Shown: in pieces, positions 9,614 to 17,866 of the stretch | Numbering within the stretch: position 1 is the stretch's first letter | How the letters are laid out: every line of letters begins with the position of its first letter | Assembly: GCF_006547145.1 (NCBI RefSeq) | Contig: NZ_CP041244.1 | Location: forward strand, 3,720,001 to 3,784,000 | Reading direction: 5' to 3' | Source of the DNA: Actinomadura sp. WMMA1423 | Lineage (GTDB): Bacteria > Actinomycetota > Actinomycetes > Streptosporangiales > Streptosporangiaceae | Length of the DNA stretch: 64,000 bases | The notes under the pieces: model-generated | Told to the model about the DNA's origin: nothing | Databases searched by the model: none | What the model saw: the letters and a program-made list of their open reading frames with translations, nothing else | Program-made: the position numbers and the translations under genes

Positions 9614-10050
9614 GGGCGCACGGGAAGTCGGAGACCCGGACCAGAGCCAGCTCGATAACGATCAAGAACGCGGGCCTGGTGCGGTTCGGGGCGTGGTGGC
9701 GGACTTCGCGGGGGCTCGACACGGCGGTGCGGCATCTGGACCGTCTGGCGGCGGCCGCGGAGCGCCGGGGATACCGGGGGCTGAAACTGTATCCGGGCCG
9801 GTCTTCGGCACTGCCGGTTCCCACGCTGCTGTTCTTCGTCCGCGGCCGGAAAGAGGACGTGTGGATGCTGGCGACGGCGCGAGCCGTCCCCGATGGCGGG
9901 TGGGCGTACTTCGACGTCTCCCGCGACCCGTGGTTCCGGTTCGCCGGGTGCCGCGACGCGGCGACGGCGGCCGACAGCGTGGCCGCGCTGATGAATCACC
10001 GGATGTATCCGGGCACCTTTCCGGACCCGCATGAGGGGAGCGCGCGGTGA
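9607..10050 (+). CDS. Conserved-looking protein of unknown function upstream of hemC
   Basis: The frame is open from 9517, but the likely start is GTG 9607, which overlaps the stop of the ATPase remnant. That gives 147 residues. The protein is basic and has helical segments (SRGLDTAVRHLDRLAAAAERRG), a hydrophobic strand LPVPTLLFFVRG and an aromatic patch GWAYFDVSRDPWFRF. No family is recognised. Its overlap with the broken ATPase suggests it was once the second gene of that operon. It is separated from hemC by 37 bases. With its original promoter lost in the deletion, expression may depend on read-through. Confidence 0.55.
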   Translation: MLRAHGKSETRTRASSITIKNAGLVRFGAWWRTSRGLDTAVRHLDRLAAAAERRGYRGLKLYPGRSSALPVPTLLFFVRGRKEDVWMLATARAVPDGGWAYFDVSRDPWFRFAGCRDAATAADSVAALMNHRMYPGTFPDPHEGSAR

Positions 10051-10087
10051 GGTGTAGGTATGTGGCCCGTCGAAGAAGGGTGGGGCG

Positions 10088-11077
10088 GTGAGGGATCTGG
10101 TTCCGGCCGAGTCGGCTGCGGTGGAGCGGGCGTTCTCCTGGAGCGGTGGGGGCGGCGGGGCGCTTCGGCTGGGCACGCGCACGTCTCCGCTGGCGATGAC
10201 GCAGGCGCGCGGCGTCGCGGCCCGGCTACAAGGGCTGGCCGATGTGCGGATCGAAGTCGTGGGCATCCAGACGTCCGGGGACCGCCATCGGGGGAATCTG
10301 GGCGAGCTGGGCGGCAAGGGCGCGTTCATGCGGGAGATCGACCGGGCGCTGCTGACGGGGGCGGTGGATGTCGCGGTGCACTGCCTGAAGGACGTGCCAG
10401 GGGACGTGCCGCGCCCAGAGGGGCTGGTCTTCGCCGCCTACGTCGAGCGTGACGACACCGCCGATGTGATGCTGTTCCCGATGGCGGGCAAGGTTCGCTG
10501 CCTTGCGGATCTGGGGCCGGGGGCCCGGGTGGGGACCTCGGCCGTGCGGCGGCGTGCGCAGCTCGGCAAGATCCGTCCTGATCTTCGGGTGGAGTACCTG
10601 CGCGGCAACGTCAACTCCCGGCTCGGGCGGCTGGACGCCGGTGAGGACTTCGACGCGATCGTGCTGGCCCGGGCGAGCCTGGCGCGACTGGGGATCGAGC
10701 GGCCGGGCGAGGAGTTGGACATCCTTCCGGCGGTCGGTGCGGGGGTCCTGGCAGTGGACTGCCGCCGCACTGACTCCGACGTGGTGGAACTGGTACGGCT
10801 GCTGGACGACAGGGTGACCCGGCAGTGCGTAAGCGCGGAGCGCGCGATGCTGCACGGGTTGCAAGGGCACTGCAACAGCCCGATAGCGGGGCACGCGAGG
10901 TTGGAGCGTGACGGGCAGTTGAGTCTGCGCGGGATGGTCTTCACCCGGGACGGGTCGAGGTTCGTCCACTCGCAGGAATGGTCGGCACCCGGCAAGGGCG
11001 AGGATCTGGGCGCGTACGTGGCGGGCGATCTGCTGCGCAAGGGCGCCCGTGACCTGATCGCCGGTATCTCGCACTGA
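10088..11077 (+). CDS. hemC: Hydroxymethylbilane synthase (porphobilinogen deaminase)
   Basis: HemC condenses four porphobilinogen molecules into hydroxymethylbilane for haem, sirohaem and cobalamin. The 329-residue protein has all main motifs: LRLGTRTSPLAMTQA, GGKGAFMREIDRALL, HCLKDVP with the catalytic aspartate at about 102, GTSAVRRRAQL, RGNVNSRLGRL, and the cofactor-binding cysteine at about 262 (LQGHCNSPIAG). The common HS(M/L)KDVP is HCLKDVP here. GTG 10088 lies 37 bases after the previous stop. No hemA, hemB, hemD or hemE neighbours are present. It is therefore probably an extra copy away from the haem cluster. Active-site residues are intact, so an active enzyme is likely. Confidence 0.88.
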   Translation: MRDLVPAESAAVERAFSWSGGGGGALRLGTRTSPLAMTQARGVAARLQGLADVRIEVVGIQTSGDRHRGNLGELGGKGAFMREIDRALLTGAVDVAVHCLKDVPGDVPRPEGLVFAAYVERDDTADVMLFPMAGKVRCLADLGPGARVGTSAVRRRAQLGKIRPDLRVEYLRGNVNSRLGRLDAGEDFDAIVLARASLARLGIERPGEELDILPAVGAGVLAVDCRRTDSDVVELVRLLDDRVTRQCVSAERAMLHGLQGHCNSPIAGHARLERDGQLSLRGMVFTRDGSRFVHSQEWSAPGKGEDLGAYVAGDLLRKGARDLIAGISH

Positions 11078-11171
11078 CGACGTCCTGGGGCCTGAGGCGG
11101 AGCACCTCGCGTCGCTGATCGCCGAAGAAATCGATTGACGGCGCGGTGGGGGGTTCTCGACACTCGGCGGC

Positions 11172-12815
11172 ATGGGACACGTCGAGGTGGGCCACGTCGG
11201 CCATGTGCTGCCGGACGGGCGGATGCTGCTCGACGACGTCTCCTTCCGGGTCGGTGACGGCGTCACGGCGGCCCTGGTGGGCCCGAACGGTGCGGGCAAG
11301 ACGACGCTTCTGCGCCTGATCGCGGGCGATCTCGCGCCGCAGTCCGGGACCGTCGCGCACAGCGGTGGCGTCGGCGTCATGCGCCAGTTCATCGGCAGCG
11401 TGCGGGACGACTCGAACGTGCACGACCTCCTGCTGTCGCTGGCCCCGTCCCGGGTGCGGGAGGCGGCGGCCGCGGTGGAGGCGGCCGAGCTGGTGATGAT
11501 GGAGCGCGACGACGAGCCCGCCCAGCTCCGCTACGCCACGGCCCTCGCGGGCTGGGGCGACGCGGGCGGCTACGAGGCCGAGGTGCTCTGGGACGCGTGC
11601 TGCGTCGCGGCCCTCGGCGTCTCCTACGACTCGTGCCGGTGGCGCGAGGTGCGCACCCTGTCGGGCGGGGAGCAGAAGCGGCTCGCGCTGGAGGCCCTGC
11701 TCCGCGGCCCCGACGAGGTCCTCCTGCTCGACGAGCCCGACAACTACCTGGACGTTCCGGGCAAGCGGTGGCTGGAGGAGCGGCTGCGGGAGACGCCGAA
11801 GACCGTCCTGCTGGTGTCGCACGACCGCGAGCTGCTCGACCGCTCCGCCGACCGGATCGTCACCGTGGAGGCGGCCCGCGTGTGGGTCCACGGCGGCCGG
11901 TTCTCCACCTACGCCGCCGCCCGCCGCGACCGCAACGAGCGGCTGGAGGAGCTGCGCCGCCGCTGGGACGAGGAGCACGCCAAGCTCAAGGAGCTGGTCA
12001 ACACCCTGCGGACGAAGGCCACGGTGAACGACGGCTTCGCGTCCCGCTACCGCGCGGCGCAGACGCGGCTGCGCAAGTTCGAGGAGGCGGGGCCGCCCGA
12101 GGTGCCGCCCCGCGACCAGAACCTGAAGATGCGGCTGCGCGGCGGCAGGACCGGCAAGCGCGCGGTGGTCTGCGAGAACCTCGAGCTGACGGGCCTGATG
12201 AAGCCGTTCGACACCGAGGTCTGGTATGGCGAGCGCGTCGCCGTGCTGGGGTCGAACGGCTCCGGGAAGTCGCACTTCCTGCGGCTTCTCGCGGCCGTCG
12301 CCGAGGCGCTCCCGCGCGGTGCGACGCCGGTGAGGCCCGTCGCGCACACCGGGGTGGCCCGCCTGGGGGCGCGCGTGGTCCCTGGCCTGTTCGCGCAGAC
12401 GCACGCCCGCCCCGACCTGGCCGGGCGCACCCCGTGCGAGATCGTCATGACCGAGCATGCGCGGCTGCGGAACGACGCGATGAGCGCGCTCACCCGGTAC
12501 GAGCTGAACGTGTGCGCCGAGCAGCCCTTCGAGACGCTGTCCGGCGGCCAGCAGGCCCGGTTGCAGATCCTGCTGCTGGAGCTGGGCGGCGCCACGCTGC
12601 TCCTGCTGGACGAGCCGACCGACAACCTCGACCTGGCCAGCGCCGAGGCCCTCCAGGAGGGTCTGGAGTCCTACGAGGGGACGGTCGTGTCGGTGACCCA
12701 CGACCGCTGGTTCGCCCGCTCCTTCGACCGCCACCTCGTCTTCGGCTCCGACGGCTCGGTCTACGAGTCCGCGGAACCGGTCTGGGACGAGGCCCGCGTG
12801 GCCCGCCCCCGCTGA
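11172..12815 (+). CDS. ABC-F family ATPase
   Basis: The 547-residue protein has two ATP-binding cassettes and no membrane segments. Walker A motifs are GPNGAGKTT (about 38) and GSNGSGKSH (about 361). Signatures are LSGGEQKR and LSGGQQAR, and Walker B sites are LLLDEPDNYLD and LLLDEPTDNLDL. A charged linker (RNERLEELRRRWDEEHAKLKEL) separates them. ABC-F proteins act on ribosomes, either as translation factors or by dislodging antibiotics. The first cassette has a longer internal insertion. No antibiotic genes are adjacent, so a resistance role is only possible. Its 3' end overlaps the convergent oxidoreductase gene by 55 bases. Confidence 0.9.
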   Translation: MGHVEVGHVGHVLPDGRMLLDDVSFRVGDGVTAALVGPNGAGKTTLLRLIAGDLAPQSGTVAHSGGVGVMRQFIGSVRDDSNVHDLLLSLAPSRVREAAAAVEAAELVMMERDDEPAQLRYATALAGWGDAGGYEAEVLWDACCVAALGVSYDSCRWREVRTLSGGEQKRLALEALLRGPDEVLLLDEPDNYLDVPGKRWLEERLRETPKTVLLVSHDRELLDRSADRIVTVEAARVWVHGGRFSTYAAARRDRNERLEELRRRWDEEHAKLKELVNTLRTKATVNDGFASRYRAAQTRLRKFEEAGPPEVPPRDQNLKMRLRGGRTGKRAVVCENLELTGLMKPFDTEVWYGERVAVLGSNGSGKSHFLRLLAAVAEALPRGATPVRPVAHTGVARLGARVVPGLFAQTHARPDLAGRTPCEIVMTEHARLRNDAMSALTRYELNVCAEQPFETLSGGQQARLQILLLELGGATLLLLDEPTDNLDLASAEALQEGLESYEGTVVSVTHDRWFARSFDRHLVFGSDGSVYESAEPVWDEARVARPR

Positions 12816-13456
12816 GCCTCCGGCGCCGCCCGGCCGAGCGGTCGCGCGGTCCCGGTCAGCAGGCGGCGCAGTGCCGCGGGCGGCTGGACGGCCGAGACCG
12901 GAGGACCGCCGTCGACCAACAGGCTGGGCACCCCGGTGACGCCGTGTTCGACCCCGCGGCGCCGGTCGGCCCGGACGCGCTGCGCGTAGCCGGTCCCGGC
13001 GAGGACGGCGCGCACGTCCTCGGCGTCCAGCCCCGCCTCCTCGCCCAACCGCTGAAGGACCTGGGGGTCGGCCACGTTGAGGCCCTCGGTGTGGTAGGCG
13101 CGGAGGAGCCTCTCCATCATCTGGTCGGCGCGGCCGCGGTCGGCGGCGAGGCCGCAGAGCCGGTGCGCGTCGAAGGTGTTGACCGGCCGGGCGAGGTGCA
13201 GGTTGAGTTCCAGCCCCTCGGCGGCGCCCAGCGCCCTGATCCGCTCGACCCGGGCGGTCGCCTGATCGCCCCACCAGCGGACCATCGCCTCCGCGGCCGT
13301 GGGGCCGGGTTCGCGTTCCCCGTCGGGGTCGAGTTCGTAGGCGCGCCAGACGATCCGCGGCCTGTGCCCGTGGGGAACGTCCGCCAGGGCCGCCGACAGC
13401 CGTCGCTTGCCGATGTAGCACCAGGGGCACAGGACATCGCTGAAGATCTCCACCAT
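12761..13456 (-). CDS. DsbA-family (FrnE-like) thiol oxidoreductase
   Basis: The product has 231 residues with a thioredoxin fold. The redox motif CPWC is at residues 10-13 right after the first strand (VEIFSDVLCPWC), and the cis-proline loop is GVTGVPSLLVDG. A helical insertion lies between. There is no signal peptide, so it is cytoplasmic like FrnE and HCCA-isomerase relatives. Its ATG overlaps the stop of the upstream ABM-like gene (TGATG), so the two are co-translated. The C-terminal 30 residues are low in complexity and overlap the convergent ABC-F gene. The physiological substrate is unknown. Confidence 0.88.
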   Translation of the reverse strand: MVEIFSDVLCPWCYIGKRRLSAALADVPHGHRPRIVWRAYELDPDGEREPGPTAAEAMVRWWGDQATARVERIRALGAAEGLELNLHLARPVNTFDAHRLCGLAADRGRADQMMERLLRAYHTEGLNVADPQVLQRLGEEAGLDAEDVRAVLAGTGYAQRVRADRRRGVEHGVTGVPSLLVDGGPPVSAVQPPAALRRLLTGTARPLGRAAPEAQRGRATRASSQTGSADS

Positions 13457-13833
13457 CACCGCTCCTCGGCTCGGTCGGCGGCGGGGCGGGGGCCGGGGCC
13501 GATCTCGCGGACCACGGTGTAGGTCGGGACGCCGCTCATCCGCGGCTCCGCCCTTCCCGGCAGGTCGTCGAGGGCCTTCTGGATGGCGGCCATCCGGCCT
13601 TCGGTGTCCGAGGTCTCCACGAAGTTCCGGTAGTCGTCCTCGCTCCCCCAGTGCACGATGTTGTAGACCCGCGTGCCGTCCGTGCTCACGTGGAAGCGAG
13701 CGGACCGGTAGCCGGGGTAGAAGCGCACCCAGCGTTCCTGGATCTCCGCGAACGCTTCCACGAACTCGCGCTGGGTGGCGTGGCCGTCGACGGTGTAGTC
13801 GATGATCGAGTAGAAGCCGGGGGGTGTGCTCAC
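13456..13833 (-). CDS. Antibiotic-biosynthesis-monooxygenase-like (dimeric alpha/beta barrel) protein
   Basis: GTG 13833, preceded by the strong site CCAGGAGGAA, gives a 125-residue protein. It has the ABM pattern: strand FYSIIDYTVDG, helix REFVEAFAEIQERWVRFYPGYRSARFH, strand VYNIVHWGSEDDYRNFVET, helix and final strand TYTVVREI. ABM-fold proteins act as small monooxygenases or cofactor-free dimers; the histidine and tryptophan here do not define a reaction. A longer frame starts upstream but would run through the promoter. It is coupled to the DsbA-like gene. Confidence 0.75.
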   Translation of the reverse strand: MSTPPGFYSIIDYTVDGHATQREFVEAFAEIQERWVRFYPGYRSARFHVSTDGTRVYNIVHWGSEDDYRNFVETSDTEGRMAAIQKALDDLPGRAEPRMSGVPTYTVVREIGPGPRPAADRAEER

Positions 13834-13933
13834 GGATGTTCCTCCTGGTGCGGACGGGGCCTTGTCACCATCGACCCTGATACCTCGACCGAACTTGAGG
13901 TCAACCCGGCCCGGTGGCCGTCCGGAGAACCGG

Positions 13934-13971
13934 GGGTCGTCCTCCGGCCCGGCCGGGCCGGAGGACGACCC
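13934..13971. terminator. 38-nt loopless palindrome, probable terminator
   Basis: Bases 13934-13952 and 13953-13971 are exact reverse complements, centred on ggcccgg|ccgggcc. It lies 38 bases downstream of the secreted SH3-like gene (minus strand) and about 100 bases upstream of the ABM-like gene. It could end transcription of the first or form a cruciform. No U-tract is present. Confidence 0.6.
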
Positions 13972-14008
13972 GGCTGGGGGCCGCACGCGGTCCCCAGCCC
14001 CGGCGTGC

Positions 14009-14392
14009 CTAGCAGCGGTGGACGCGCCCCTTGATGATCTTCACGTAGTAGGCGGTGACGTAGTCCTTGGGACTGCTGTAGCCCATGCGGTACCAGACCC
14101 GGGTGTCGCCGATCCGCTGCCCGCGCGTCCAGCACTTGATCTGGAACTTCTGCCCCGGCTTCAGCCAGTACTGCCGCTTGGAGTGCGTGGTCGGCCTCGA
14201 CCGGACCGCCAGCCGGGTGTGGCTGATCACCTTGCCGGTGGCGTACTGGTCGATGGCGACCTGCGGGCGCGCCGGCGCCGCCGGGACCGACGGCTCCGGC
14301 GGAATCGAGGCCAGTGCGGCGCCTTCACCGGCGAGTCCCGCGCCGAGGGCGGCCGCGAGCACCACGGTTGCGAGCCTGTGGGTCTGTTTCAC
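14009..14392 (-). CDS. Secreted SH3-like domain protein
   Basis: The 127-residue product starts with a Sec signal peptide: MKQTHR, a hydrophobic alanine-rich core, and likely cleavage after about residue 29. A short proline-rich linker follows, then about 75 residues resembling a bacterial SH3 domain (GKVISHTRLAVRSRPTTHSK, then WYRMGYSSPKDYVTAYYVKI). SH3b domains often bind cell-wall peptides. A cysteine pair (KCW and the C-terminal HRC) may form a disulphide. The gene stands alone and is divergent from the glycosylation operon. It is a probable exported cell-wall or environmental binding protein of unknown target. Confidence 0.75.
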   Translation of the reverse strand: MKQTHRLATVVLAAALGAGLAGEGAALASIPPEPSVPAAPARPQVAIDQYATGKVISHTRLAVRSRPTTHSKRQYWLKPGQKFQIKCWTRGQRIGDTRVWYRMGYSSPKDYVTAYYVKIIKGRVHRC

Positions 14393-14609
14393 GAAGTTCT
14401 CCCCCCAAAGCCTTCCGATCTGAACAACAGCCTCATGCCCCTCTGTAATCAGTATCTAACCCTAAGTAGTGACAAGGGGGATTCGTGGCTGCCCTCTCCC
14501 GGCCGGACGGCCCCTCGCGCCGCCGCCCGGAATGTCCCGGTCGGGAGTCCCGTGTGAGCAGGGACGAGAGCCCTGTCCCGGTTCGCGGCGTGCCGGATAC
14601 AGTGCCCGG

Positions 14610-15581
14610 GTGCGGGTGGTGGTCACTGGTGCGGCGGGGTTCATCGGGAGCCATGTCGTCGACGCGTTCTCGGAGGCGGGGCACGAGGTGCTGGCCGTCG
14701 ACGCGCCCGAGCGTTCGCTGAGTCCCGGCGTCGCGCGGCGGACGTGGGCGAAGGTCGCGACCGGGCCGGGCGTCGTCGCCGCCGAGCTCGACCTGGCGGT
14801 GGACGATCTCTCGGCGGTCTCGGCCGCGGACGTCGTCGTGCACCTGGCGGGCCGTCCCGGCGTGCGCGACTCCTGGGGGCCGGGCAAGGCGCTCGTCGAG
14901 CGGGACAACGTGGCGGCGACGCGGCGGCTGCTCGCGGCCTGCGCGCGGCGGCCGGCCCGGCTGCGGCCGAAGGTCGTCGTCGCGTCCAGTTCGTCGGTGT
15001 ACGGGTCGGCGGGACGGCGCCCCAACCGGGAGGACGATCCGCTCAGGCCGGCGAGCCCGTACGCGGTCAGCAAGGCGGAGGTGGAGCGGCTCGCGCGCCT
15101 GGCCGCCGGGAGCGGGCTGCGGACGGTGCTGCTCAGGTACTTCTCGGTCTACGGCCCCCGCCAGCGGCCCGACATGGCGTTCCACCGGTTCGCCGAGGCG
15201 GCGCTCGACGGGCGCCCGCTGCCGGTGTTCGGGGACGGGCGCAGATCCAGGAGCTTCACGCACGTGCGGGACGTGGTCGCGGCCACGCTCGCGGCGGCGG
15301 CGCAGGACCTGCCGCCCGGCGTCGCCGTCAACGTCGGGCACGCCGAGCACGTGGCGGTCCACGAAGCGATCGCGATGCTGACCGGCGCGCTCGGCGTACC
15401 GGCGGAGATCCGGCGCGAGACGCCGGTGGCCGGGGACGCCGAGCGCACCTGGGCCGACACGTCCCGCGCCAGGGAGCTGCTCGGCTGGACGGCCGTGACG
15501 GGCCTGGCCGACGGGCTCGCGGACCAGATCGCCTGGCACCGCGGCCTGCGGGCCGTCCCGGAGGAGGCCGCGGTCGGATGA
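14610..15581 (+). CDS. NAD-dependent sugar epimerase/dehydratase (extended SDR)
   Basis: The 323-residue enzyme has the nucleotide-binding motif VVVTGAAGFIGSHV at its N-terminus and the catalytic YxxxK (SPYAVSKAEVE) with an upstream serine-rich strand (VVASSSSVYG). RYFSVYGPRQRPDMAFHRF matches UDP-glucose 4-epimerase-like proteins. It probably converts a nucleotide sugar for the glycosyltransferases that follow. GTG 14610 is chosen because the Rossmann motif starts immediately after it; the upstream open frame has no homology. Its stop overlaps the next start (ATGA), and all five downstream genes are coupled or nearly so. Sugar specificity cannot be read from the sequence. Confidence 0.85.
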   Translation: MRVVVTGAAGFIGSHVVDAFSEAGHEVLAVDAPERSLSPGVARRTWAKVATGPGVVAAELDLAVDDLSAVSAADVVVHLAGRPGVRDSWGPGKALVERDNVAATRRLLAACARRPARLRPKVVVASSSSVYGSAGRRPNREDDPLRPASPYAVSKAEVERLARLAAGSGLRTVLLRYFSVYGPRQRPDMAFHRFAEAALDGRPLPVFGDGRRSRSFTHVRDVVAATLAAAAQDLPPGVAVNVGHAEHVAVHEAIAMLTGALGVPAEIRRETPVAGDAERTWADTSRARELLGWTAVTGLADGLADQIAWHRGLRAVPEEAAVG

Positions 15582-16780
15582 GCGAGAGCCCGACACGGCA
15601 CGGTCCGCTCCACCACGGTCCGCTCCACCACAGGGCGGCGTACGTCGCGTTCGACCGGTTCCCGTCCAGCAAGGGGTCGGCGGTCCACATCGCGCAGATG
15701 GCCGACGAGCTGTTCGCGCGGTTCGGGGGCGGGCTGCTCGCCGCGATCGGCGGCGGCGACCTGCCGCGCTACCAGCGGGAGGGGACGCGGGAGATCGCGC
15801 GGTTCGACGCGGCGGTCCCGAACCTGATCGACCGGGCCGAGGCGTTCTCCGGCTGGGTCGCCGCCCACCTGCGGCCCCACTGGGACACGCTGGAGATCTG
15901 CCACGTGCGCGACCCGTGGAGCGCGCTGCCCGCCGTCGCGGACGGGCGCCGCCACAGGGTCGTCTACGAGGTCAACGGCCTGCCGTCCATCGAGATGAGC
16001 CACACCTGGCCCTGGGCCGCGCCCGCGACGCTCGGCAAGATCCGCGAGCTGGAGCGGTTCTGCCTGGAGCGCAGCGACGCGGTCGTGGTGCCGTCGCGGG
16101 TGATCGGCGACGCCGTCCAGGGCCTCGGGGTGCCGGAGGAGCGGATCCACCTCGTCCCCAACGGCGCCGACGTCGCGGACAGGCCGGAGCGGCCCGCCGG
16201 CGCGCCCGAGCGGTACCTCATCTACGTCGGCGCGCTCCAGCCCTGGCAGGGCCTGGACGTGCTGATGCGCGCCTTCGCGCGGCTCGCCGACCTGCCGGGC
16301 CTGCGGCTGGTGGTCTGCGCGTCCGTCCCGGAGCGGCGGGCGAAGCCGGTGCGGCGGCTGGCCGAGCGGCTCGGCGTCGCCGAGCGGGTCGACTGGCGGT
16401 TCGCGCTGCCGCACCACGAGGTCGCCGCGTGGCTGGCGCACGCCGAGGTGTCGGTGGCGCCGCTGACCGGCTGCGCCCGCAACCTCGACCAGGGCTGCGC
16501 GCCGCTGAAGGTGATCGAGTCGATGGCGGCGGGCGTCGCCGTGGTCGCCTCGGACCTGCCCGCCGTCCGCGAGCTGATGGCGGACGGGCGGCACGGGCGG
16601 CTGGTGCCGGCCGACCGCCCCGCCGAGCTGGCCCGCGCCGTCCGGATCCTGCTGGAGTATCCGGAGGAGGCCGCCGCGATGGGGCGGAGAGGCCGGGCGC
16701 ACATCGAGGAGGGCCTGACGTGGGCGCGGTCGCGCGCCCGGCTGGCCGAGGTCTACCGCACGCTCACACGGGGGCGATAG
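15578..16780 (+). CDS. GT4-type glycosyltransferase
   Basis: The 400-residue protein has GT-B fold features: FDRFPSSKGSAVHIAQMADEL in the N-terminal domain and the C-terminal donor domain around RYLIYVGALQPWQGLDVLMRAFARL. The sugar-nucleotide loop is GCAPLKVIESMAAGVAVVASDLPAVRELM. The N-terminus carries a short repeat (HGPLHHGPLHH) not expected in the family. ATG 15578 overlaps the epimerase stop by 4 bases. It likely transfers a sugar from a nucleotide donor in cell-wall or secreted glycan synthesis. No membrane segment is present. Acceptor and linkage are unknown. Confidence 0.88.
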   Translation: MSESPTRHGPLHHGPLHHRAAYVAFDRFPSSKGSAVHIAQMADELFARFGGGLLAAIGGGDLPRYQREGTREIARFDAAVPNLIDRAEAFSGWVAAHLRPHWDTLEICHVRDPWSALPAVADGRRHRVVYEVNGLPSIEMSHTWPWAAPATLGKIRELERFCLERSDAVVVPSRVIGDAVQGLGVPEERIHLVPNGADVADRPERPAGAPERYLIYVGALQPWQGLDVLMRAFARLADLPGLRLVVCASVPERRAKPVRRLAERLGVAERVDWRFALPHHEVAAWLAHAEVSVAPLTGCARNLDQGCAPLKVIESMAAGVAVVASDLPAVRELMADGRHGRLVPADRPAELARAVRILLEYPEEAAAMGRRGRAHIEEGLTWARSRARLAEVYRTLTRGR

Positions 16781-16790
16781 GTGGTTCGTG

Positions 16791-17516
16791 ATGTTCTACC
16801 GTAAGCAGAAGGCCGCCATCAGGCGCTTCCATCCGCTGCACAGGTCGCTGACCTTGGAGCAGGCGTTCACCGTCTCGCTGCGGCGCGACGACTGGGAGCC
16901 GGTGATCCAGAGCCTCGCGCAGCACGGGGCGCACGTGCGGCGGGGCAAGTGGCGGCTGCACGAGCGGGTCCCCGGCGTGCTCGTGCCGCTGCTGCGGGTC
17001 CTCACCGCCGACATGCCCCCGGACGGGGTGCTGTCTGTGGCCGCGGACATGCGCGGGTCGCGGGTCCCGGAGAAGAACGGGCCCAAGCAGGACCTGCCGT
17101 CGCGGCCCCCGATCTCGGGGCTGAGGCAGTGGTACGCGTTCGACCCGTGGCTGCGGATGCGGGCGGAGCTGCGCGACGGCAGCGTCGTCGAGGTGATCGT
17201 CACCGACCGGGTGCGCAACCGCAGCTACCGCAAGCGGAACCCGCGCGGCAAGGTCAAGCTCAAGAGCAAGTCGAAGACGGTCCAGCTCGTGCGCGTGACC
17301 CGGCGGCTGGCGAAGGACGCGGTCGTCCGGCAGCCCCCGACGCCCCCGCCCGGCTGGGTGAGGGTGCAGGTGAAGCAGGGCAGGCGACCGGTGATCCGCG
17401 CGAGCGCGAAGTTCCCGGGCCAGACGAACACGGCCCTGGTGGACCGGATCCTCCAGGTGTCGACGGAGCCGTTCCGGTGGACGCCGCCCGGTACGGCCGC
17501 GAGGAGGACCAAGTGA
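16791..17516 (+). CDS. Unknown basic protein embedded in the glycosylation operon
   Basis: The 241-residue protein is strongly basic, with few membrane-like segments. Recognisable blocks are FYRKQKAAIRRFHPLHRSLTL, a possible helix-rich N-terminal half, and a C-terminal strand-rich half with KVKLKSKSKTVQLVRV. No known domain is recognised. ATG 16791 is taken as start because AGGTGG lies about 6 bases before it; GTG 16788 is equally possible. It sits 10 bases after a glycosyltransferase and overlaps the next gene (GTGA). Position suggests a role in the same glycan pathway, perhaps as a scaffold or nucleic-acid/polyanion-binding partner. Confidence 0.7.
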   Translation: MFYRKQKAAIRRFHPLHRSLTLEQAFTVSLRRDDWEPVIQSLAQHGAHVRRGKWRLHERVPGVLVPLLRVLTADMPPDGVLSVAADMRGSRVPEKNGPKQDLPSRPPISGLRQWYAFDPWLRMRAELRDGSVVEVIVTDRVRNRSYRKRNPRGKVKLKSKSKTVQLVRVTRRLAKDAVVRQPPTPPPGWVRVQVKQGRRPVIRASAKFPGQTNTALVDRILQVSTEPFRWTPPGTAARRTK

Positions 17517-17866
17517 CCCGCTGCACCGTGACCACCGGCTTCTTCGTGCTCGGACGCTGCGGCCAGGCGGCCGCGGCGGCCTGCCCGCGGTGCGGCAGGC
17601 CCGTCTGCGGCGCGCACGCCGGGCCGAACGCGCTGTGCCCCGAGTGCGCGGCGGCGCAGGGCTACGGGACGCAGGACCCGCACGACCCGGCCTGGGCGGG
17701 CGGGTACCGGCGCCAGTACTACCGGGGCAGCTCGCAGGCCTACAACGACACCTACTGGTACTCCTCGTTCGACGAGTACGACCGCGGCGCGTTCAACCCG
17801 GGCGACGACTACTCCTACGGCGGCGACTGGGGGCCGGACGACGACACCGGGTTCGTGGACAGCTGA
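17513..17866 (+). CDS. Small zinc-ribbon/B-box-like protein with aromatic tail
   Basis: The 117-residue product has six cysteines and one histidine in its first 50 residues, spaced like a zinc finger (CPRCGRPVCGAHAG and LCPEC). The second half is glycine, tyrosine, tryptophan and aspartate rich (SQAYNDTYWYSSFDEYDRG, then FNPGDDYSYGGDWG) and probably disordered. GTG 17513 overlaps the upstream stop, and its own stop overlaps the next glycosyltransferase start. It is thus locked into the operon. The function is unknown; a metal-binding adaptor is one possibility. Confidence 0.75.
   Translation: MTRCTVTTGFFVLGRCGQAAAAACPRCGRPVCGAHAGPNALCPECAAAQGYGTQDPHDPAWAGGYRRQYYRGSSQAYNDTYWYSSFDEYDRGAFNPGDDYSYGGDWGPDDDTGFVDS

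Noticed and set aside
11082..11138. A short in-frame C-terminus-like sequence (LGPEAEHLASLIAEEID) between hemC and the ABC-F gene
   Set aside because: Only about 20 codons, no start, and no family recognised; it could be chance in a GC-rich spacer.
11172..12815. ABC-F gene as a definite antibiotic-resistance gene
   Set aside because: No antibiotic pathway or inducible leader is visible, and many ABC-F proteins are general translation factors.
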